In this document: positions 26,468 through 36,083 of the stretch, one piece after another | Position numbering within the stretch: the stretch's first letter is position 1 | Layout of the letters: each line of letters starts with the position of its first letter | DNA from: Novosphingobium sp. FKTRR1 | Lineage (GTDB): Bacteria; Pseudomonadota; Alphaproteobacteria; Sphingomonadales; Sphingomonadaceae | Assembly: GCF_020404405.1 (NCBI RefSeq) | Contig: NZ_JAIZDA010000021.1 | Coordinates: forward strand, 1 to 57,793 | Length of the DNA stretch: 57,793 nt | Direction: 5' to 3' | Position numbers and translations under genes: made by a program | Notes under the pieces: model-generated | Seen by the model: only the letters and a program-made list of their open reading frames with translations | Told to the model about the DNA's origin: nothing | The model's database searches: none

Positions 26468-27181
26468 TCAGTCAAGCATTCGGTATTCAAACAATTCAAA
26501 ATATTCTTTGAACAAAGCGTTTATGCGTGATCGCGAATATTTGCTCATACGGGATGCGTATTTGTATTCATGATCAAAGACTTCGCCGCTCGTGACATTT
26601 TGGGATCGGGTGTGCGGCTCGTCGATGCCGGCAAATTGGCACAAGCGCCTGAAGTCGAACGGGAAATTTTCCACTTTTCCGATGAATCCGGCTACCTGCT
26701 TGCCATCGAGATGGGTCCAGTAGTTGGCCGGGTGCAGCGGCATGTTGGTGTTGCGGCCAATATCCAGCACACAGCATTCCGGCAGCAGCTGCAGCCAGTT
26801 GTCGAAATCGAACCCCGCCCGGATGATCAGTTCCATGTTGTCAGCGATCTGCTGCCGTACAAGTTCCCCGATCCATTCTGTCTGAAAGGTAAGCTGGGGT
26901 TGGTCGCGAAAATCACGCTGCAACTGCAGAAAGCCCGAATAGGCCCGATCATAGGGGTTGCGGACGAAGGTCGCGATGCGAAAGCCAAGTTTGCTTTCCG
27001 GCAGCATCATGGCGTCTGCGAGTGTCAGGTGCTGATGAGTGACCCGTTGCAACACGGGGTTGAAGTTGAAGAAGCGATCGTACCTGCTGTCGTTGTAAGG
27101 TTCCAGGGTCGCATGCAATGTCGAACTGGCACATTTCCAGGGCATCATGATGATCAGGCGCAAGGCGCTGCTGATCAGCAT
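26468..27181 (-). CDS. Sulfotransferase-family protein
   Basis: 237-residue protein. The PAPS 5'-phosphosulfate loop is MPWKCASSTL (13-22, Lys16) and the 3'-phosphate motif is FVRNPYDRAYSGF (72-84, with Arg74 and Ser82). This fits the carbohydrate-type (Sulfotransfer_2) group. It should transfer sulfate from PAPS to a sugar hydroxyl in the cytoplasm. Codon usage is less GC-biased than elsewhere. No good ribosome site precedes the first ATG, and a second in-frame ATG pair at residue 12 would start inside the PAPS loop, so the first is retained. It follows the GT2-RgpF gene by 38 bp. Confidence 0.85.
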   Translation of the reverse strand: MLISSALRLIIMMPWKCASSTLHATLEPYNDSRYDRFFNFNPVLQRVTHQHLTLADAMMLPESKLGFRIATFVRNPYDRAYSGFLQLQRDFRDQPQLTFQTEWIGELVRQQIADNMELIIRAGFDFDNWLQLLPECCVLDIGRNTNMPLHPANYWTHLDGKQVAGFIGKVENFPFDFRRLCQFAGIDEPHTRSQNVTSGEVFDHEYKYASRMSKYSRSRINALFKEYFELFEYRMLD

Positions 27182-27219
27182 GAAACAGGCCGGACTGGAA
27201 AGGGGTGGGTTCGCATGGT

Positions 27220-29082
27220 TTACAACGCTCTGACCGCCGCCCAGTCATACCCGGCATGTTCACAAGCCATGGACCACATCCTTTCGATGGCATGGAGAAC
27301 CGTGCCGTCGTAGGGAACCGGCTCACGGGGCCAAACTGCCCCTTGCGTGGCGTGTTGCATGGAGAGTGCGACCGCTTTTCTGACGTAGAACATGTTGCCT
27401 ACGGGCATCGGCCCCGGGTGGGGCGGCAGCGATCGTCCAAGCGCTGCGCCGATCTGTTCGCAGAATGCGCGATTTTTGCCCCAGCCCACGCTCCGTGGGG
27501 TATCGGGAAACAGCAACCCCAGACGGGGATCGCGGAAGGCATCGACAGCCGTCTGGTTCAGTAGCGCGCCATAGAGCGCCTTGCGCCACTTCTCGCCATA
27601 CGTGCCGCCAACATCGGGACTTTTTTTGGTGTGGATGTGGCAGATAACGTCGTTGTCCGATGCCTGATCGATGACGTGATCCAGAAACGGACCAATGTCG
27701 CGCCCCTTGTTTTCGATCAGGATTGTCTTGCTCGACGAAAATCCATGATCATCGAGCATGCGGCTGATGACGGATTGGTTGTTCTGCGTCGTCGTTGTCA
27801 CCAGGAAGCGGCCACCGCGGGCTCTGCCCTCGAAACACGCGAGCATTTCGGCGACCACGTCGGGGTAGAAGGCATGGATGTGGATCAGCAGGTCGGAAGG
27901 CATCCGTACAATGGTGCTTTCCCGTGCGGCAAGACTCCTGAAGCGGATGAGGGTGCCATCAGCCCGCCGTGATGCATGTACGCCGGGTGCGGGATTGATC
28001 GCCACGATGCCGCTGGCCAGCATGCGCAAGGTCTGGCGTTCCGAGTCCTCGCGCTGCCGCGCCGAGACGAAGCTGTCGAACGGGGTGCCATGTATCGGAC
28101 CCGTGAAATCGGTATCGATCGCGACGTCGATCGGCAGCGGTTGGCGAGTATCCAGGGACGACAGCTTCGCGAAGATCTTTTGCTCGTAAAGCTTGTATGG
28201 TGTGGGCTTGGCCGCCGGGACGGCAGCCCCGGAGGCGATGGGGTTCGCCGGTGCGCGCTCCGGCGCTCTGCCAAGGGCACGCTGGCGGCGGTGCCTTGAC
28301 GGGTCACGCCAACGCGGCCGCGGTATCGGTGTTTCCAACTGCACCCAGGGGTGGCGTCGCCGCATATCCTGCGTCAACTCCCCAATCGACTCATCGATGT
28401 TTGTCTGCTGGCGCAGCATGGACGATGCGTGATTGCGGTAGCGCGACAGCACTTCGGGAACGAGCAGCAGTTCCTCTCCCGCTTCGCAAAGCCTGAGCCA
28501 AAGGTCATAATCTTCCCAGCCGTGGCGGATCGGATGGAACCCACCCAATGCCTCCACCGTATCGCGACGAAGCATCGTCATCGCATCGATGTAGTTGCCT
28601 CGCTTCAGCCGCTCCTTGTTGAAGGAATTTGCGCCGATCAGGGAGGTGGCATTGCCGAATTCCTCGATGATTGCGTAGGCTCCGGCGCAATCCGGCCTGG
28701 CATCAAGCGCCCTTGCATGCTTTTCCAGGCAGCGGGGAAACAGCAGGTTGTCGGCGTCAAGGAAGAAGCAGTAATCGGATTGGGCGTGCGCCACCCCGGT
28801 GTTGCGGGTGACCGCCAACCCCGCGTTGCCATCATTGGCCAGCAGACTCATCGCCATGCCGGATGCGCGCTTGGCGTGCATCCACGCTTCGACAACCTGT
28901 CTTGAATCATCGGTGCTGGCGTCGTCGATCACGATCAGCGCCAGATCATCGAGCGACTGGCCGGCGACCGAGTTGAGCGTTTCGGCGATGTAGTTGGCGT
29001 AGTTGTACAAAGGCACGATGTCCGAGACCTTTCGGGCAAGGTCCCCAGTGCTGAACACGACATTGGCCGTCTGGGTCTTCAT
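27220..29082 (-). CDS. Bifunctional GT2 plus RgpF-type glycosyltransferase
   Basis: 620-residue protein of two parts. Residues about 18-245 are a GT-A family 2 domain with IVPLYNYANYI, VIDDASTDDS, the metal-binding FFLDADNLL, and GWEDYDLWLRL. Residues about 300-620 resemble rhamnan-synthesis protein F, with IENKGRDIGPFL, CHIHTKKS, VGNMFYVR, and a final YDGTVLHAIERM. The pair probably adds two sugars during polysaccharide assembly in the cytoplasm. The ATG at 29082 overlaps the upstream stop by ATGA, so it is translationally coupled. RgpF-like domains often build rhamnose-containing polymers, which is suggestive only. Confidence 0.88.
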   Translation of the reverse strand: MKTQTANVVFSTGDLARKVSDIVPLYNYANYIAETLNSVAGQSLDDLALIVIDDASTDDSRQVVEAWMHAKRASGMAMSLLANDGNAGLAVTRNTGVAHAQSDYCFFLDADNLLFPRCLEKHARALDARPDCAGAYAIIEEFGNATSLIGANSFNKERLKRGNYIDAMTMLRRDTVEALGGFHPIRHGWEDYDLWLRLCEAGEELLLVPEVLSRYRNHASSMLRQQTNIDESIGELTQDMRRRHPWVQLETPIPRPRWRDPSRHRRQRALGRAPERAPANPIASGAAVPAAKPTPYKLYEQKIFAKLSSLDTRQPLPIDVAIDTDFTGPIHGTPFDSFVSARQREDSERQTLRMLASGIVAINPAPGVHASRRADGTLIRFRSLAARESTIVRMPSDLLIHIHAFYPDVVAEMLACFEGRARGGRFLVTTTTQNNQSVISRMLDDHGFSSSKTILIENKGRDIGPFLDHVIDQASDNDVICHIHTKKSPDVGGTYGEKWRKALYGALLNQTAVDAFRDPRLGLLFPDTPRSVGWGKNRAFCEQIGAALGRSLPPHPGPMPVGNMFYVRKAVALSMQHATQGAVWPREPVPYDGTVLHAIERMWSMACEHAGYDWAAVRAL

Positions 29083-30596
29083 GCCTGCCCCCGGACCCAT
29101 TCAAGCGCAGACTGGCGCAGGCGTGCGTTGTTGCCATGGATTCGTTGCAGTTCGCCGTTTCCTTCCGGGCTTTCCAGCAGCCAGCGGAGCATGCCCGGCA
29201 TTTCCTCAATCTCGCATTCGAGAAAATGTGTGCCCGCCTCGACAAAGGCGTTGGGCAGGCTCGGTTCGGTGAGGACCACGCACCCTTCCATCAATCCGAA
29301 AAGAAACAGGCGGTGCCATTCGAAATAACGGCTCTCCCCCTGATGAATGTTCAGCAGAATCTTTGCATTCCGCGCGATCTGCGCAACGTCCGATGTGCGC
29401 ATGATATCCGGGTCGTCGGGCCCGACCGGGCCGTTGAACCGAGGGCAATGCACAAAGGCTGTGTGGTCGGCCAGAACCGGTGCCAGTTGCGCAAGCGCGC
29501 TCTCGCGACGCGGATTGGCCGCACCAACGAAAAGCACATCATACGGCCGATCGGTCAAGGCGTCCGGATAGCCCAGCGGCAGCACAAAACGCGACCGGCC
29601 GAATGCCGAGCTGATCGGCGTGTCGGGCACATCGAACGGCGTGCCTTCGAGTGGCACCATCGGCAGGAACACCGTATCGGCCCCAAGCCTCTTCAGACCG
29701 GCCGCGGAGGCCGGATTGATATCGATGACCTTGTTCGACAGCAGGATGTGCTTGTAGGCCAGCGTGAACCAGGTCGTGTGCCATTGCTCGGTGTTCAGAT
29801 AGGTCGCATCGCGCAGCAGGTGCGATTCCCAGGTGTTGCCGATCCCGTGAACGCAGAATTCGTGCGGAGCGACGATGACGACCTGTCCGTCATGAACCGC
29901 GCTTTGCGGGAGATCGGCCCGACAGGCCGTGTCGTATCCGGCCCTACCGAGTACGACCGCAAGGTATTGGGCGATCTCGGTAAAAAAGAAATTGCCAGTG
30001 CTCCAGTACGTGATCGCTACCGGCCGATCGCGGTCGAGAACGGCAGCGAAATTGCGATCTATCGTCTGGTTTGCACTGGCAAGAAAGTCATCGACCTTGT
30101 GCGGATCGAACACCGACCTGCCTTCTTCGATACCATGCAGGCAGGCGTGGATCAGGGGAGGCATTTCGTCCTTGAGCGGATTGGCCCTGGCATAGCCAGC
30201 CGTCGAAAACATCGGTCCCGGATCGATCGAGCGATCGAGCGACGAGCGTTCGAGGTAGTCGGTCAGGGGGTCCGCGTCGGGGCTCAGGCCGGGCGCGACG
30301 GTGGCGCGATACCAATCGGCATCGAAGAGCCGCGTCCCCATGATTCGGGCCCGCAATTCCTCCGTTATGCGGGCCTGCGGCACGCTTGTCGCGCGCCGCA
30401 GGCCCGCAACGCGCATCGCCTCCATGCCGTCCAGCCCTTCGCGCGGCATGCGTCCCAGTTGCATGCCGATACGCACGAAATGCTCGATTGGTGCGAGCGC
30501 CGAGCGAGTCACGTCGGGGTATCGTCGGGCATACCATGTCTCATCGAACAACCCGGAATCATCGAGAATCCGGATCTCGTCCGCCATAGTGGTCAT
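29079..30596 (-). CDS. Glycosyltransferase-like protein with three N-terminal PDV/HY/EGR modules
   Basis: 505-residue protein. The C-terminal ~340 residues resemble GT-B (CgeB/GT1-like) transferases: ILLNIHQGESRYFEWHRLFL, then GCVVLTEP and HFLECE. The N-terminus has one clear copy of the locus-wide module (about 16-52, LFDETWYARRYPDV ... EHFVRIG ... GRMP) and two weaker ones (about 89-128 and 128-160, ending HGIEEGRS). The start follows GAGGAG. It sits between the methyltransferase/coiled-coil gene and the GT2-RgpF gene and overlaps the latter. Its donor sugar is unknown. Confidence 0.82.
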   Translation of the reverse strand: MTTMADEIRILDDSGLFDETWYARRYPDVTRSALAPIEHFVRIGMQLGRMPREGLDGMEAMRVAGLRRATSVPQARITEELRARIMGTRLFDADWYRATVAPGLSPDADPLTDYLERSSLDRSIDPGPMFSTAGYARANPLKDEMPPLIHACLHGIEEGRSVFDPHKVDDFLASANQTIDRNFAAVLDRDRPVAITYWSTGNFFFTEIAQYLAVVLGRAGYDTACRADLPQSAVHDGQVVIVAPHEFCVHGIGNTWESHLLRDATYLNTEQWHTTWFTLAYKHILLSNKVIDINPASAAGLKRLGADTVFLPMVPLEGTPFDVPDTPISSAFGRSRFVLPLGYPDALTDRPYDVLFVGAANPRRESALAQLAPVLADHTAFVHCPRFNGPVGPDDPDIMRTSDVAQIARNAKILLNIHQGESRYFEWHRLFLFGLMEGCVVLTEPSLPNAFVEAGTHFLECEIEEMPGMLRWLLESPEGNGELQRIHGNNARLRQSALEWVRGQA

Positions 30597-30614
30597 CGCA
30601 GCGCTCCTCGAGGC

Positions 30615-32231
30615 TCAGTCGTACCGTCGATTCTCGAAAAGTCCGTGGTGCAGATAATGCCGAAATGGATCTTGGCCTGAAGATGACACATCGGGATAGC
30701 GTGTGGCATACGCTTCGCCGTCGAAAAGGTTGCGCAGTTTGAGCCGCCGATCCCGCTTCGCCAATTGCCAGCGGCGCGGCATGAACCGCCACCACCATTT
30801 GCCTCGCAGCAGCAGGAAGCAGCCGACCTGGTGCAGCCATTGATTCTGGCCCTCCAGTTCTGCGATCCGGTCCTGCGCATTTGCCAGCATGTCGCCCAGC
30901 GCGGCGATCTCGTCATGACACTCGTCCAGCAATCCGGCGAGCTCGGAGTCTTCCGTCGGTGCGACCTGCGGCTTCCTGCCGGCGATGTCTGGGGCAGCAC
31001 GCGGTTCTGCCAGGACAGGTGCAGGCTGGAAAACCGCGGGCGGCGTTTGCGGCTCCGCAATCGCCGCAGAGCGGGCGGCAAGGCGTTCCAGTTGCCCGGC
31101 CAGACTCTGGTTCTGCCGCTTTGCTTCCTCGAACTCCTTGGTCAGCTTCGTCAGGGTCCGCCGGAAGATTTCCGCCTGACGCTCCGTCTGCGTGCGCGTC
31201 AACGCCAGCCTTTCGACCCAGCCGTTGGCCACCGTCAGCTCCCGCTGCAGTTTCTCCCGCTCGCTGGCGAGCTGGTCACGCTCTTGCGCATGACGCTCGG
31301 CGGCAGCCCATGCCTGCGCGGCTTCCTCGTCGCGCTGGGCAAGCCGGCTGGCGATCTCGAAAGCCTGTTGGCGTTCCTGCTCGATGGCCTGGCGCATCTG
31401 CTCTTCGAGCTGCGCCACCTTTGCGGCAGCAACCTGCCTTTCGCGGTCGACGGCCAGTTGTTCGACCTCGAGCGCCTTGGCCTGTTCGGCCAGCAGGCGG
31501 ATGCGTTCTTCCTGCCACGCCTGCGCCTCGCCGGCATGCAGAACGTTCAGGTGCTCGCTATGGCGCACCCAGCGCTGCGTTTCCTCACGCGCATCGCGCA
31601 GCAGGCGCGTGTCTTGCGAATCCTCCACCGGGTTGATCACCTGCGATGTCCGCCAGGTAAGCACGTTGGTCGCGCTGACCTTTGCATGGACGAAATCGCG
31701 GTTGAGTTCCGCGTTACTTCCGCCGATCCGGAAAACTGCCGAGAAATCGTTCCAGACGTCCTGTTCACGCTCGCAGATGAAGCTTTCGATCATCTGGATG
31801 TCGAACCCCTGAGCCCGTGCCCAGTCTTGCAGGGCAAGGCCTGAATCGGGATAGAATCGCCAGTAATCCTGAGGATAGCGATGAACCGTGCCGTTCGATG
31901 GCGCGCTGACGTAGATATGGCCTCCGGGCTTGGTCTTCTGGCACATCACCAGAAAGGTCTGCCAGAACGCCTTGTCATGCTCGAACACCGATGAGGCCAT
32001 GACCAGATCGAAATGAGCGTCCGGTACGGTCCAGTCATCAAGGCCGGTCACCACGATGTCGACGCCCTTGCCCGCCTCGAAATCCAAGCCGACATACGCG
32101 GCATTGCGCGGTGCATGGTCGCGCAGGCTGCCGTTCACATCCTGCGATCCGATTTCGAGAATGCTTGCGGGGGTGGCCGGCAGGTAGGTTTCCATGACCA
32201 GCCCGCCGATCCGATATGCCGTATCGTGCAT
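30615..32231 (-). CDS. Methyltransferase with long coiled coil and C-terminal PDV/HY/EGR module
   Basis: 538-residue protein. Residues about 1-190 look like a class I SAM methyltransferase with an atypical motif I (EIGSQDVNG, 26-34), followed by VGLDFEAGKGVD and MASSVFEHD. Residues about 205-400 are Glu/Gln/Arg/Ala-rich and heptad-like, a long predicted coiled coil. A short helix and a basic, tryptophan-rich stretch (GKWWWRFMPRRW) follow, and residues 502-538 are one copy of the locus module (LFDGEAYATRYPDV ... RHYLHHG). The layout recalls chain-length-regulating WbdD-type methyltransferase/coiled-coil proteins, so it may terminate or measure chains. It is the first gene of its minus-strand run. 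Confidence 0.8.
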   Translation of the reverse strand: MHDTAYRIGGLVMETYLPATPASILEIGSQDVNGSLRDHAPRNAAYVGLDFEAGKGVDIVVTGLDDWTVPDAHFDLVMASSVFEHDKAFWQTFLVMCQKTKPGGHIYVSAPSNGTVHRYPQDYWRFYPDSGLALQDWARAQGFDIQMIESFICEREQDVWNDFSAVFRIGGSNAELNRDFVHAKVSATNVLTWRTSQVINPVEDSQDTRLLRDAREETQRWVRHSEHLNVLHAGEAQAWQEERIRLLAEQAKALEVEQLAVDRERQVAAAKVAQLEEQMRQAIEQERQQAFEIASRLAQRDEEAAQAWAAAERHAQERDQLASEREKLQRELTVANGWVERLALTRTQTERQAEIFRRTLTKLTKEFEEAKRQNQSLAGQLERLAARSAAIAEPQTPPAVFQPAPVLAEPRAAPDIAGRKPQVAPTEDSELAGLLDECHDEIAALGDMLANAQDRIAELEGQNQWLHQVGCFLLLRGKWWWRFMPRRWQLAKRDRRLKLRNLFDGEAYATRYPDVSSSGQDPFRHYLHHGLFENRRYD

Positions 32232-32800
32232 GAGGTGCCCCTATTCCTTGTGCTTGCAGATCAGGATGGACGAGGGTTCACCCGGGGAGCGAGGCGATGC
32301 CTGTTGGCAGGGTTGCCGGCCACCGGCGGCGGGCTTGATGGATGGCCTTCGGAACAGTGCGCACATGGTCGAATGGTCGTCCCGCAGTTCTTGTCGTCAC
32401 CGGCAACGCATAGAGCACTGCCGCGCAGCGTGTCTATTACCGCACTGCAATAATTTGCTCGAAGACGCGGGTGTCTGGCAATAAAATTAAACTATAACAA
32501 TTATTTAATGTAGTTCGATGTTTTGCTACCGATCTGGATCATCGTCGTCGCGCGCGATTGCCGGGTTGTGTCGCAGTGCACGCATCGCGCGGCACTAGCT
32601 CTTCTGACTTGGACAAGCAGTGATGTGCAGTTACCTCGAAAATGGGATGCGTTCCCCTTGCGCGGCAGGGCGTTCGATGCCATCCAATTTGCACGTCGAG
32701 ATGCTTTTGTCCCGATGCTGCTGCCGCAAATGGACAATGCCCATGGGGGCAGGCCGGTGTTGCACCGGTGGGTACCCGTAAAAGCCAGGATACGGTTCAG
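32232..32800. other. Divergent AT-rich intergenic region
   Basis: About 570 bp with no gene I can support. It separates the minus-strand methyltransferase run from the plus-strand GT4 gene. A strikingly AT-rich core at about 32480-32515 (with TAAAATTAAACTATAAC and ATTATTTAATG) is the likely promoter area for both directions. The composition differs sharply from the bulk of the window, which fits acquired DNA. An open frame extends upstream of the chosen GT4 start but is cysteine-rich and not gene-like. Confidence 0.5.
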
Positions 32801-34399
32801 GTGATCGCAAAAGATCTAAATTTGGCGCGCGCACTCATTCGTTCTGGTTTGCTGGATGAAGATTTCTATCGGGGGCTGGTGCAGGGCACTTCGCGACTTT
32901 CTGTCGAAGACCTTGCGCGGCACTATGTCGAGATTGGCGAGCGTTCGGGCCATGCACCCGGCGGGCTGTTCGATCCGGCCTATTACATGGCCATCAATAC
33001 CGATCTGGTGAATGTCGACAGTCCGCTGGCGCACTACATTGCGCATGGTCGGCAAGAGGGCCGGCAGGCAAGCCTGGCCAGCCACCTGATCGCGACGTCG
33101 CTTGATGAGGTTGCGATCGAAGAGGGGTTGATACCTGCACCGGCCGTGGGGCCGCGTGATCCGGGCTATCCGTCCGCACTGGCCTTGGCGTTGCGGGCCA
33201 TCGACCGAGACCCGGACTGGTTCTCAGCCAAATTCTACCTGGAACGATATCCTGATCTGGTCGGCCACCCGGTTCATCCGCTCATGCACTATCTCCAGCA
33301 TGGTCGACACGAAGGGCGTGTGACCAATGTCAGCCTGATGGCGGGCATCCACTTCAATACTGCCGTGCTGGCCAAGGGGCGGCCGTTCACGCTGGTCGGG
33401 GTTCATGAAGCGTCAAAGACCGGAGCGCCGATCGTGGGGCTCGATCTGGCACGCGAGATGCAGGGCGCACACAACGTGATCTTCGTGTCGTTGCGCGATG
33501 GCCCGTTGATCGAAACAGCGCGGGCATTGTTCCCTGTGGTCATCACGGCAAGCCACCTGGATGAGGACAACCGCTTTTTCGCCGACTATGTCGAACAGAA
33601 GTACGCAGTCAATGAGGCAATATTTTCGAGTAGCGCCTGCATACCGTTCATTCGCACGCTGGCCTCAAAAAATTGCAGAATTACGTGCCTCGTTCACGAA
33701 TTTCTTGAGTACATGATCCATGCGGTGAGCGTGATCTACATATGCGACCTGTTGGTGTTTTCGTCAAAGCAGTTGCTCAAATCATGGCAATACATGCTTG
33801 ATGATCTTGGGCGTGATCCAGCAACGGTCATGGTCCTCCCCCAGCCAGCATCCTCCGTCAACGCACGAACCATGCCCAAGGCTGAGGCGCGTGCGGCCGT
33901 GTCGGCAGCGACCGGGCTCGATCTTGATGGCGCCATCCTTGTCCTGGGGGCGGGGCAGGTGCAGATTCGCAAGGGCACCGACATCTTTCTGCAGGTCGGG
34001 AACCAGTTGCAGCGCGAAAGCGGAAAGTTCGTCTCTGTGTGGATCGGTGAGCAGGTCAGCGCGCACGATATGGGGTACGGCGTGTGGCTTCACGCCCAGA
34101 TCGAACGCAGTCGTGGCGCCGACGGTACCATGGCCGTCCACTTCGAGCCGGCCGGTCCGCTCTATCCTTTGCTGATGGATGCCGCCGACGTGTTTCTGGT
34201 GACATCGCGACTGGACCCGCTGCCCAATGTCGCTCTTGATGCTGCGTCGCGCGATCTGCCGGTGATCGCTTTTGCGGGCGCCACCGGACTGGCTGACCTT
34301 GCCGAATCGGGTGAAATCGACCTCATCGAGGTCGAGATCGGCGCGATTGACGAGGTGGTTGCCGCCATTAAGGGTAGGTTCGCCTGCGTGGCCGCGTAA
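32801..34399 (+). CDS. GT4-like glycosyltransferase with three N-terminal PDV/HY/EGR modules
   Basis: 532-residue protein if it starts at the GTG at 32801 (AGGA lies 12 bp upstream); the exact start is uncertain. Three module copies fill the first third: about 16-52 (LLDEDFY ... ARHYVEIG), 55-89 (LFDPAYYMAINTDLV ... HYIAHGRQEGR) and 139-173 (FSAKFYLERYPDLV ... HYLQHGRHEGR). The remainder is GT-B, family 4 type: GVHEASKTGAPIVGLDLA, the donor-side GAGQVQIRKGTDIFL, and DPLPNVALDAASRDLPVIA in place of the usual E-x7-E. It probably adds a sugar to the capsule repeat. It shares module architecture with the gene at 29079-30596. Confidence 0.83.
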   Translation: MIAKDLNLARALIRSGLLDEDFYRGLVQGTSRLSVEDLARHYVEIGERSGHAPGGLFDPAYYMAINTDLVNVDSPLAHYIAHGRQEGRQASLASHLIATSLDEVAIEEGLIPAPAVGPRDPGYPSALALALRAIDRDPDWFSAKFYLERYPDLVGHPVHPLMHYLQHGRHEGRVTNVSLMAGIHFNTAVLAKGRPFTLVGVHEASKTGAPIVGLDLAREMQGAHNVIFVSLRDGPLIETARALFPVVITASHLDEDNRFFADYVEQKYAVNEAIFSSSACIPFIRTLASKNCRITCLVHEFLEYMIHAVSVIYICDLLVFSSKQLLKSWQYMLDDLGRDPATVMVLPQPASSVNARTMPKAEARAAVSAATGLDLDGAILVLGAGQVQIRKGTDIFLQVGNQLQRESGKFVSVWIGEQVSAHDMGYGVWLHAQIERSRGADGTMAVHFEPAGPLYPLLMDAADVFLVTSRLDPLPNVALDAASRDLPVIAFAGATGLADLAESGEIDLIEVEIGAIDEVVAAIKGRFACVAA

Positions 34400-34495
34400 C
34401 CAGCGCTTGATGGTATTGTATCTCCTGCAATTTTCGGAAGCACAGTTCAGGCGCTTGGCATCATTGGTTCTGCGCCATCCACGGAAGGTCGAAGT

Positions 34496-35404
34496 GTGAA
34501 CCAGCCTTGTTCGTGCACCATAATCGGCGGTGGCCTGATTGCGACCGCCGGCGCTCTTACGATGGAGCGGCAGGGCATTGCGGTCACCGTGGTGACCCGC
34601 GCGCCTCCCCCAATCGGCGGCGATTCGATCGTCTGGTCGTATGGCGATGTTTCCAGCAATGCCGCGCGCGCGGCGGTCGAGGGTACGGATTGCGTCGTCT
34701 ATGCAGCGGGAAGCCTGGGGCCGGCAACGACCCTTGCAACGGTCCACGGTGCCATAACCGAAGAAATCCTCCCGGTCGTCCAGATTGCAGAAAGAGCAGC
34801 CCGAGCCGGCACGAAGACCTTCGTGTTCATATCGTCGGGCGGGACTGTCTACGGACCTGCCGCTCCGATCCCGACAACGGAGGACGCGTCGACAGCACCC
34901 ATCAATATCTATGGATCGGTCAAGGTTCTGACCGAGATGGCTTTGCTGGAGGTCGGGCGAAAGTACGGCATCACCGTCGTCATATTGCGGATCTCCAATC
35001 CATACGGGCCCGGCCAAAGCGGAACGCGGCGATTGGGGTTCATTGCGGCAGCGATCAAGGCATCGCTGACGCGCCAGCCCATCGTGATCTGGGGTGACGG
35101 CAGCGCCACCCGCGATTTCGTGTTCATCGACGATGTCGGCGCGGCCCTGGCCGCCGCCGCCTGCTATCGTGGCAGCAGTGCGGTGCTAAACATTGGCTCG
35201 GGGCAGGAAATGTCGTTGATCGATGTGTGCAATATCGTTTCGAGCACAGGCAGTGCCCCGCTGGAGATCCGTTTCGACATGGGCCGTGCGTTCGACGTAC
35301 CGCGCAGTTGCCTGAACATCGACCGCGCGGCCGCCGTACTCGGCTGGCAGCCCGAAATCTCTATTGAAGAGGGCATCGCCCGCACCATGAGCAAGTTTCT
35401 CTGA
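34496..35404 (+). CDS. NAD-dependent sugar-nucleotide epimerase/dehydratase
   Basis: 302-residue short-chain (extended SDR) protein starting at GTG. The NAD loop is IIGGGLIA, a departure from GxxGxxG that keeps the glycine cluster. The catalytic Tyr-Lys pair is YGSVK (within INIYGSVK), after FVFISSGGTVYG with the catalytic Ser/Thr. RISNPYGPGQ and GDGSATRDFVFIDDV are typical of UDP-glucose 4-epimerase relatives. It should make or modify the nucleotide sugar used by nearby glycosyltransferases. It lies 96 bp after the GT4 gene and converges on kpsT. Confidence 0.87.
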   Translation: MNQPCSCTIIGGGLIATAGALTMERQGIAVTVVTRAPPPIGGDSIVWSYGDVSSNAARAAVEGTDCVVYAAGSLGPATTLATVHGAITEEILPVVQIAERAARAGTKTFVFISSGGTVYGPAAPIPTTEDASTAPINIYGSVKVLTEMALLEVGRKYGITVVILRISNPYGPGQSGTRRLGFIAAAIKASLTRQPIVIWGDGSATRDFVFIDDVGAALAAAACYRGSSAVLNIGSGQEMSLIDVCNIVSSTGSAPLEIRFDMGRAFDVPRSCLNIDRAAAVLGWQPEISIEEGIARTMSKFL

Positions 35405-35435
35405 TCGCAGAGCAGCCCGGCACGCGCGGAGCCGA

Positions 35436-36083
35436 TCACAGTCGCTCGTAGATCGTCAATCCCTCGTCGACGTCGGCATATTCATGCATGTGCCCGTCCT
35501 GAAGCACCGCAGCCCGATTGCAGAATTCGCGGATGGAGTCCGGGCTGTGCGAGGCGAGCAGGATGGCGCGATCCTTGCGTTTCTCGAACAGCTCGGCATG
35601 GCATTTGTCCTGGAAGTTCTTGTCGCCGACCATGATGACTTCGTCGATCAGATAGCAGTCGAACTCGATGGCAAGCGACAACGCGAAGGCCAGGCGCGCG
35701 CGCATGCCCGATGAATATGTCTTCACCGGCATGCGCAACTGGCGTCCCAATTCGGTGAAGTCCTCGACGAATTCACGCATCGAGTCATAATCCCGACCAT
35801 AGATGCGCGCGATGAACCGGGCGTTGTCATACCCGGTCAGGCTGCCCTGAAATCCGCCATGGAAACCCAGTGGCCACGAGCAGCTCATTTCACGCCGGAC
35901 CTTGCCAGCCGTGGGCACTTCAACGCCCCCGATCAACTTGATGAGCGTTGATTTGCCGGCTCCGTTACGGCCCAGCAATCCGATCCGGTCGCCGGGCGCG
36001 ATGGTAAAATTGATGCCCTTGAGCACGCGCTTCTGGCTGTGCCCAACCCGATAGTTTTTTTGCAGATTGATGCAGGAGATCAT
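35436..36083 (-). CDS. kpsT: Capsule ABC transporter ATP-binding protein KpsT
   Basis: 215-residue ATPase that powers export of the lipid-linked capsule across the inner membrane with KpsM. Walker A is GRNGAGKST (38-46), the signature is YSSGM (123-127) and Walker B is YLIDEV (144-149). SHSPDSIREFC contains the H-loop. Its short length without a C-terminal sugar-binding domain is the KpsT/CtrD pattern, as opposed to Wzt. The ATG at 36083 overlaps the kpsM stop by ATGA, so the longer open frame is rejected. Confidence 0.94.
   Translation of the reverse strand: MISCINLQKNYRVGHSQKRVLKGINFTIAPGDRIGLLGRNGAGKSTLIKLIGGVEVPTAGKVRREMSCSWPLGFHGGFQGSLTGYDNARFIARIYGRDYDSMREFVEDFTELGRQLRMPVKTYSSGMRARLAFALSLAIEFDCYLIDEVIMVGDKNFQDKCHAELFEKRKDRAILLASHSPDSIREFCNRAAVLQDGHMHEYADVDEGLTIYERL

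Noticed and set aside
30881..31844. Plus-strand open frames opposite the coiled-coil region
   Set aside because: Leucine/arginine-rich translations are the mirror of Glu/Gln/Ala-rich coiled-coil codons on the minus strand.
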